NCBI GenBank assembly: GCA_023437285.1 | Contig: JAEZGP010000673.1 | Span: 1 to 9,037, forward strand | DNA: 9,037 nucleotides | DNA from: Actinomycetes bacterium | GTDB lineage: Bacteria > Actinomycetota > Actinomycetes > Mycobacteriales > Micromonosporaceae | Direction of reading: 5' to 3' | Part shown: piece after piece, positions 5,501 to 9,037 of the stretch | Numbering within the stretch: the first letter of the stretch is position 1 | Layout: each line of letters begins with the position of its first letter | Translations under genes and position numbers: made by a program | Notes under the pieces: model-generated | What the model was told of the DNA's origin: nothing | Databases searched by the model: none | Seen by the model: only the letters and a program-made list of their open reading frames with translations

Positions 5501-6285
5501 GCAGTGCTATCGCGTTCGCGCCCGACGGCTCATGGGTGGCTGTGGCGGACAGCGATGACCCCATCGTCGTCATGTTCCATGTCGCCTCGTCCGGCGACGC
5601 GGAGATGATTGAACTCGATTTCTTGATCTCGGACGTGGCAGTCGCGCGAGACGGCACCTGGATGGCAGTCGCCGGAGACGGCGGAATCTGCATTTTGCAT
5701 TCGGTCCAGCAGCGCCGGATCGGCACGTGGCATCGCGTCCAGCTCTCGACCAAACATTCTGGCAGAGGAGTCCACGCCGTCGCGATTGGGCCAGATGATC
5801 ATTGGTTTGCAGCGTCTGAAGGCCAGAATGCAACCGTGAAAGTCTGGTCGGGCGCTGACATCACGGAGTATCGGCCGGATCACCAGCCGACACATATATG
5901 GAGAGGCGAGGGAGCCGGTACGTATCGGACGACAACGGATGGATGTTCGAATCGGCTCTTCGTATTCTTGGATGCAGATCTGTCGTCCGGCAAGGCAGTC
6001 GATGAGGGAGTGGTGTATGTGTGGGACGCACTGACGGGTGCAGAGGAGCTTCGTTTCCACACGGGCCACGAAGGCGGCATTTACTGGGTTTCCGTGCGAC
6101 CGTCGGACGGATGTATTGCCACAGTGGGAGTCGACGGGTCATTGCGCGTCTTCGACCAATCGGGGCGTCCCATGGCAGCCGTACGCGTCGACAGTAATCT
6201 CCGGTCCTGCGGTTGGCTTGCGGGCACCTCCAAGATCAGTGCTGCAGGACGGCAAGGTGTCTATCTCTTCGACTACCGGGCCTGA
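2536..6285 (+). CDS. STAND ATPase: HTH-like domain, NB-ARC and about 13 WD40-type repeats
   Basis: This 1249-residue protein is a signal-transduction ATPase of the STAND class, in which ligand sensing by repeats drives NTP-dependent oligomerisation. Residues ~17-95 resemble the helix-turn-helix domain heading many actinobacterial NB-ARC proteins (ISTWRNGVHVP at 70-80). The NB-ARC core shows Walker A GAGGFGKTT (199-207, Lys205), Walker B VLMVVDDVW (279-287), a sensor-type RLITTRN (304-310), a GLPL-like GRWPVLLEL (354-362) and an MHD-like RLHDVLRSYI (492-501). A helical linker follows. From ~669 to the end there are about 13 WD-type repeats (e.g. GHAAGTCAVACSSEESWFA...VRIWD), enough for two propellers; DGTWM recurs three times. 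No protease, nuclease or TIR effector is visible, so output may be through the HTH part or a partner. GC looks lower than in neighbours, fitting horizontal acquisition. A defence role is inferred. Confidence 0.88.
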   Translation: MAGTEQENRDPSARQQLRDEFNRLWKSAGSPKATSIADAIVRAADAGRPPNARRNEQQRLAERKRWERRISTWRNGVHVPTSIDELTALLDVLRSRLGPNDRRAEDGRRSAWMVLRAAAAGEPPARDPAKYVAGIQEPAVAEPARQKPQSGPGEGGRKPWFAPYLSRPQIKRPELEDAIVRLLGATDDQVVTITTGVHGAGGFGKTTIAAQVCRRAEIQAEFDGGLLWVTVGESAHGADLAARVNDLVEHLTGARPALTDPEQAGFRLGAALDEHPGRVLMVVDDVWTSEQLWPFTLGGSRCRRLITTRNQRIVPPGATVVVDQMRQEQAVALLTRDLPSLPNDVVDELVRRTGRWPVLLELVNGNLQRALRHPSASNPVLEAHSVLERLSALGPSGLDPISGLSPVNRTQRHHAVRTTVEASFAVTEPLLRERYFELGIFAEDTEIPLTVLSLLWDPSSERVVSPVVSRICSELSELSLVTLRRGAVPTVRLHDVLRSYIRAELGDRGIRRVTGQFLDSTRSLFFGSVNDPDVTTPWWSLPDSSEFLFQHLATHLHDAGRSHELAGLVTDLRWIQARISQAGPAAIEADLSKAHGPKAALLREAIRRNAHLLRPLEPARAIGTTLLSRLTGGLTHDTDELRAVVDKFQTLAELPTLANLWPLPDVLHPAFSGTLAGHAAGTCAVACSSEESWFATAGRDGMVRIWDRVGRRLRYELRTAVAELFAVEVVPSRGWLAAAGDKGTVHFWDIVPSDPHFRVRGAFRLSKKRILAMAFAADGTWMVTGGFGGTVHFWDTSDGRKLGSLRTGQPAVHGISISPDGTWMATAGSSGRTVRVWSIGPRYRCQLQSEHNLSGWATSVCITADGRFSVAGDSEGLLHVWDSDWRRIVKLTSGHLHDVSAVTVSSDGMVMLTADGEGGPVRLWDFERSLRSLDVDQEALPEEDVFRMSVSPDGTFLATSSLGSGSVNLWSTADRRHLAELQADLEGLCSAIAFAPDGSWVAVADSDDPIVVMFHVASSGDAEMIELDFLISDVAVARDGTWMAVAGDGGICILHSVQQRRIGTWHRVQLSTKHSGRGVHAVAIGPDDHWFAASEGQNATVKVWSGADITEYRPDHQPTHIWRGEGAGTYRTTTDGCSNRLFVFLDADLSSGKAVDEGVVYVWDALTGAEELRFHTGHEGGIYWVSVRPSDGCIATVGVDGSLRVFDQSGRPMAAVRVDSNLRSCGWLAGTSKISAAGRQGVYLFDYRA

Positions 6286-6303
6286 CCGGGGCTTGGATGA
6301 CGA

Positions 6304-6325
6304 TCGAGTCTGCTTGGAGACTCGA
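6304..6325 (+). terminator. Possible terminator hairpin after the STAND gene
   Basis: TCGAGTCT (6304-6311) and AGACTCGA (6318-6325) form a perfect 8-bp stem with a 6-nt loop, 18 bp beyond the TGA stop. No T tract follows, which is common for actinobacterial hairpin terminators but makes the call weak. Confidence 0.4.
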
Positions 6326-6424
6326 GCTCTGCGGCGTGAACCCGTGGGCGCTAACTCGCGCCGGGCGCCTGTACTACAGCCTCGGATCATGAAACGGTTT
6401 CGTTGATCGATCGTTGACGGTGGT

Positions 6425-7222
6425 GTGGTCGAGGTCGCGACGGTTGATGGTATCGCTGGTTGGGATGCTGATCTTCGCGGGTTGACGGACGGGTTGGGTT
6501 GGCTGTTCGCTCGTCCGGAGCCGAAGGTGACGTTCGGGTTGCTGGTCCGCGCGCTGTTGTCGGATGTGGCGAAGAAGAACTGCTGGGGCCTGTCCGAACA
6601 TGTTGGGTTGGCGCACCCGCAACGGTTCCAGCACTTCCTCAACGCCGTGAGCTGGGACGCCGACGTGCTCCGCGACGAGGTACGTGGCGTTGTCCTGAAT
6701 GGACTTGCCGATGTGGGCGGTGCCCTGGTTCTGGACGACACGCAGGTCATCAAGAAGGGCGTCGAGAGTGTCGGAGTCGCCTACCAGCACTGCGGGTTGA
6801 CCGGTCAGACCGAGAACTGCCAGGTGATGGTCATGTTGACCTACGCCAGCGTGCACGGCCACGCGTTCATCGACTGGGAACTGTATCTGCCGGTCGTGTG
6901 GACCCCAGACCGGGCCCGTTGCGTGAAGGCCGGTGTGCCCGCCGATCGTGGGTTCGTCACGAAACCGCACCTGGGCATCAACATGCTGACGCGGGCGTTG
7001 GCTGATGCCCGGCTGGCCTTCCGGTGGGTGGTCGCCGACTCCGGCTACGGCCGCGACCCCCTATTACGCCAGTTCTGCCACGACCAGCGCCTGTCCTACG
7101 TCCTGGCGGTACCGGTCGACCTGCCACTGCACGGCGCCCGTGGTGAACCGTTGCGCCCGGACGTGGTGTTGCCCAATCCGGGCGTCTGGAGTGGGAACGA
7201 CGTTCCTGGGACGTGTCAGTAG
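6425..7222 (+). pseudogene. IS701-family transposase, 3'-truncated and probably frameshifted
   Basis: The 265-residue frame is the N-terminal and central part of a DDE transposase of the IS701 type, normally about 400 residues. Typical blocks are GLSEHVGLAHPQRFQHFLNAVSWD-like sequence, LVLDDTQVIKKG with the first catalytic Asp (Asp104/105), VAYQHCGLTGQTENCQVMV and VVADSGYGRDPLLRQF with the second (Asp205). The final catalytic Glu region is missing. Near 7150-7192 the frame seems to shift: the family's WERRS motif is found at 7192-7206 in frame 1, while the open frame reads WSGNDVPGTCQ and stops. Homology is then cut at about 7222 by the IS256-family element. It starts at GTG 6425 after an in-frame stop at 6404, with no clear ribosome-binding site. 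The left terminal repeat was not identified, so the element border lies somewhere in 6326-6424. Confidence 0.85.
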
Positions 7223-7230
7223 GTCTGTGT

Positions 7231-7274
7231 AACGGATAGATCAAAGATCCGTTATGCCCGGTTGTAAGGCCGGG
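7231..7274 (+). promoter_or_regulatory. Two hairpins between the left IS256 end and the transposase gene
   Basis: AACGGAT (7231-7237) pairs with ATCCGTT (7247-7253) around a 9-nt loop, and CCCGG (7257-7261) pairs with CCGGG (7270-7274). Structures just inside an IS end can block transcription or translation entering from outside; that role is inferred from position. Confidence 0.45.
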
Positions 7275-7294
7275 TGCACAGACAGGAACGACTC

Positions 7295-8734
7295 ATGGTT
7301 TACCCAGTTCAGACGCAAGGTCGGCTCGCAATCGAGCCGCAGCCCGAAGCCGTGACGGCGACGCCGTCGTTGCCGCTGGCCGGGGCGGACCGCTCGCCGG
7401 TGCCAGCGGAACGGGAGCAGGTCAGCGCGAGCGTGCGGTCGCTGCTCGACGACCAGCTCCTCGACCAGCTCGTGGCCCGGATGCGCAGCGAGGGGACCCG
7501 GTTGACCGGGCCGGGTGGTTTCCTCACCGAGATGCTTAAGGCGGTCCTGGAACGTGGCCTGGCCGCGGAACTGACCGACCACCTCGGTTACGACAAGCAT
7601 GACCCGGCCGGCAACGGCAGCGGCAACTCCCGCAACGGCAGCACACCCAAGACACTGCTGACGGAGGTCGGGCCGGTGCCATTGGACGTGCCACGGGATC
7701 GGGCGGGCACGTTCGCCCCGCAGTTGGTGCCCAAGGGCGAACGACGCCTCGGCGGGCTGTCCGACATCATCATCAGCCTCTACGCCGGCGGGATGACTGT
7801 GCGCGACATCTGCCATCACCTGCACCGGGTCTACGGCTCCGACCTGTCCCCAGACACCATTTCCACGGTCACCGACGCGGTACTTGAAGAGGTCAAGGCG
7901 TGGCAGACCCGCCCGTTGGACGAGTGCTACCCGGTCATCTTCGTCGACGCCCTCATGGTCAAGGTCCGTGACGGCAACGCGGTGCGTAACAAGGCCGCCC
8001 ACCTCGTCGTCGGCGTCGATACCGACGGCATCAAGCACGTGCTCGGTATCTGGCTGCAGAACACCGAAGGCGCCAAGTTCTGGATGCAGGTCTTCGCCGA
8101 ACTACGCAACCGCGGCGTGCGCCGGGTCCTGATCGCGTGTTGCGACGGCCTGGAGGCGTTGCCCGAGGCGATCGAGACGATCTGGCCCTACACCATCGTG
8201 CAGACCTGTGTGGTGCACCTGATCCGCAACAGCCTCAAATACGCCAGCTACACTGACCGCAAGAAGCTCGCCACCGCCCTGCGACCGGTCTACACCGCCG
8301 TCAACGCCGACGCCGCCGAGTCCGCCCTGCTCGAACTGGCCGACTCGCCCCTGGGCCGCAAATACAAAGCCGCGATCGCGGTATGGGAACGCGCGTGGGA
8401 ACGATTCATTCCGTTTCTGGAGTTCCCACCCGACCTCCGCAAGGTCATCTACACCACCAACACGATCGAAAGCCTCAACTTCCAACTCCGAAAAATCATC
8501 AAGAACCGGGGCCACTTCCCGACCGACGACGCCGTCGTCAAGCTGCTGTGGTTGGCGATCTGCGACATCGAGGACAAACGAGCCCGCGCCCGCGAAGCCG
8601 ACCGTGGCAAGCCCGCCCACGAACGCAGCGCCCCCGCCCGACTCATCGAAGGCTCCACCACCCTCGGCTGGCGCCACGCCCTCGCCGCCCTCGACGAGTT
8701 CTGCCAGACCCGTAACCTCGACCCCATCCACTAG
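7295..8734 (+). CDS. IS256-family DDE transposase, intact
   Basis: The 479-residue protein catalyses copy-and-paste transposition of its element through a circular intermediate, as known for IS256. ATG 7295 is chosen over GTG 7274 because AGGAA (7283-7287) sits at a suitable distance and the earlier start lies in the leader hairpin. The N-terminal part contains GGFLTEMLKAVLERGLAAELTDHLGYDKHD and GNSRNGS, the usual DNA-binding region. The catalytic DDE residues are Asp218 in VIFVDALMVKVRDG, Asp284 in CCDGLEALPEAI and Glu392 in TTNTIESLNFQLRK. The block around Asp284 has EA where many relatives have KG. Length and motifs suggest activity. It ends at TAG 8732-8734, 28 bp before the right terminal repeat. 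Confidence 0.95.
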   Translation: MVYPVQTQGRLAIEPQPEAVTATPSLPLAGADRSPVPAEREQVSASVRSLLDDQLLDQLVARMRSEGTRLTGPGGFLTEMLKAVLERGLAAELTDHLGYDKHDPAGNGSGNSRNGSTPKTLLTEVGPVPLDVPRDRAGTFAPQLVPKGERRLGGLSDIIISLYAGGMTVRDICHHLHRVYGSDLSPDTISTVTDAVLEEVKAWQTRPLDECYPVIFVDALMVKVRDGNAVRNKAAHLVVGVDTDGIKHVLGIWLQNTEGAKFWMQVFAELRNRGVRRVLIACCDGLEALPEAIETIWPYTIVQTCVVHLIRNSLKYASYTDRKKLATALRPVYTAVNADAAESALLELADSPLGRKYKAAIAVWERAWERFIPFLEFPPDLRKVIYTTNTIESLNFQLRKIIKNRGHFPTDDAVVKLLWLAICDIEDKRARAREADRGKPAHERSAPARLIEGSTTLGWRHALAALDEFCQTRNLDPIH

Positions 8735-8762
8735 TTAGTCCGAATAGGACGGTTACACAGCC

Positions 8763-9037
8763 AATCTGACAGGCTCCGCGGTCGAGATCGCGCGGCATCC
8801 TTTGTCCACTCCGGGCAACCCACGCATCGTCGATGAGCACTTTCCGCACCATCGCGGTGGCAGTCATCCCCGCCCGCCCCGGCCCCGGGCCCGCACGAAG
8901 GCCGAAGCCGACTTCCTGGCCATCGGCGACGGCGCCCACGCCTGGCAGGTCGAGGCCGCCGCGATCGGCACGGTGCGGGTGCGGGCGAAGATGGCCCGCG
9001 CGGTCGAGTTCGCCACCCTGCTGGGCCGAGACCGCGT
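8763..9037 (+). pseudogene. IS21-family IstA transposase, C-terminal fragment (runs off window)
   Basis: In frame 3 the sequence is open from the IS256 border to the window end and reads TGSAVEIARHPLSTPGN, then PRIVDEHFPHHRGG, RTKAEADFLAIGDGAHAWQVEAAA-like sequence and KMARAVEFATLLGRDR. The order (cell-wall-like VEI strand, RHPLSTPGN, HHP/HHR segment, then a helical EAxFLxIGDGA domain) matches the C-terminal region of actinobacterial IstA-type IS21 transposases, recognised from memory of the family. No start codon or catalytic core is present, because the 5' part is cut off exactly at the IS256 terminal repeat. The helper ATPase gene istB would be expected just beyond the window. Confidence 0.65.

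Larger units (their letters stand above)
7223..8762 (+). mobile_element. IS256-family insertion sequence, apparently complete
   Basis: The element is bounded by imperfect terminal inverted repeats. The left end GTCTGTGTAACGG (from 7223) matches the right end read inward, GGCTGTGTAACCG (from 8762), with CTGTGTAAC fully shared. Inside are one transposase gene and a short leader with two hairpins. The length of about 1.54 kb is slightly larger than usual for the family. Flanking bases (GTGTCAGTAG on the left, AATCTGACAG on the right) show no 8-9 bp target duplication. Exact ends may be off by one or two bases. Confidence 0.8.

Noticed and set aside
2812..6142. Several open frames antisense or out of frame within the STAND gene
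   Set aside because: They are shadows of one continuous gene with clear NB-ARC and WD-repeat motifs. None has its own ribosome-binding site or recognisable domain.
7241..8731. Long minus-strand open frames opposite the IS256 transposase
   Set aside because: Complementary shadows of a well-conserved transposase frame, with no independent evidence of coding.
7211..8775. GTGTCAG and CTGACAG at the two borders of the IS256 element as a target duplication
   Set aside because: The two words are inverted rather than direct relative to each other and lie at different distances from the terminal repeats, so they are not a target-site duplication.
1..9037. CRISPR array
   Set aside because: No regularly spaced repeated 25-40 bp units were seen. 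The only recurrent short words are the GTTCAGG cluster and the WD-repeat DGTWM codons.

Overview
The window is high-GC actinobacterial DNA. The codon bias, the transposase types and the gene neighbours suggest a Micromonosporaceae-like actinomycete, but no single gene fixes the genus. It falls into two parts separated by a broken serine tRNA at about position 1686.

Positions 1-1686 look like resident chromosome. They hold the 3' part of a TadA-type deaminase gene (2-319, +). Next is a two-gene minus-strand unit of a TetR-family repressor (699-1340) and a hotdog-fold thioesterase (257-694), with a near-perfect 20-bp operator-like dyad in front of the repressor. A small divergent gene of unknown function follows (1425-1649, +). 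Then comes the 3' half of a tRNA-Ser(CGA) on the minus strand (1628-1686) with its intrinsic terminator (1585-1619). Homology to the tRNA stops at the anticodon loop, which is the classic crossover position of tyrosine-recombinase integrative elements. The fragment is therefore read as an attachment-site scar, with the integrated element lying to the right.

Positions 1687-9037 are read as one end of that integrated island. Next to the scar are a cluster of GTTCAGG/CCTGAAC inverted repeats (1874-1932) and a frameshifted remnant of an MtnA/eIF-2B-like isomerase (about 1965-2107). After these come a 68-residue two-helix membrane protein (2135-2341, -) and, divergent from it, a 1249-residue STAND ATPase (2536-6285, +). 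The ATPase has an HTH-like N-terminus, an NB-ARC domain and about 13 WD40-type repeats. It is the main cargo and a candidate defence or signalling sensor. A nested dyad lies in the leader in front of it.

The right end (about 6390-9037) is an insertion-sequence nest. It contains an IS701-family transposase truncated and probably frameshifted at its 3' end, a complete-looking IS256-family element (about 7223-8762) and the C-terminal part of an IS21-type IstA transposase that runs off the window. The IS256 copy has no visible target duplication and joins two different broken elements, so deletion or recombination followed its insertion. The island's integrase and the reconstituted tRNA-Ser are not in the window and would be expected further right.
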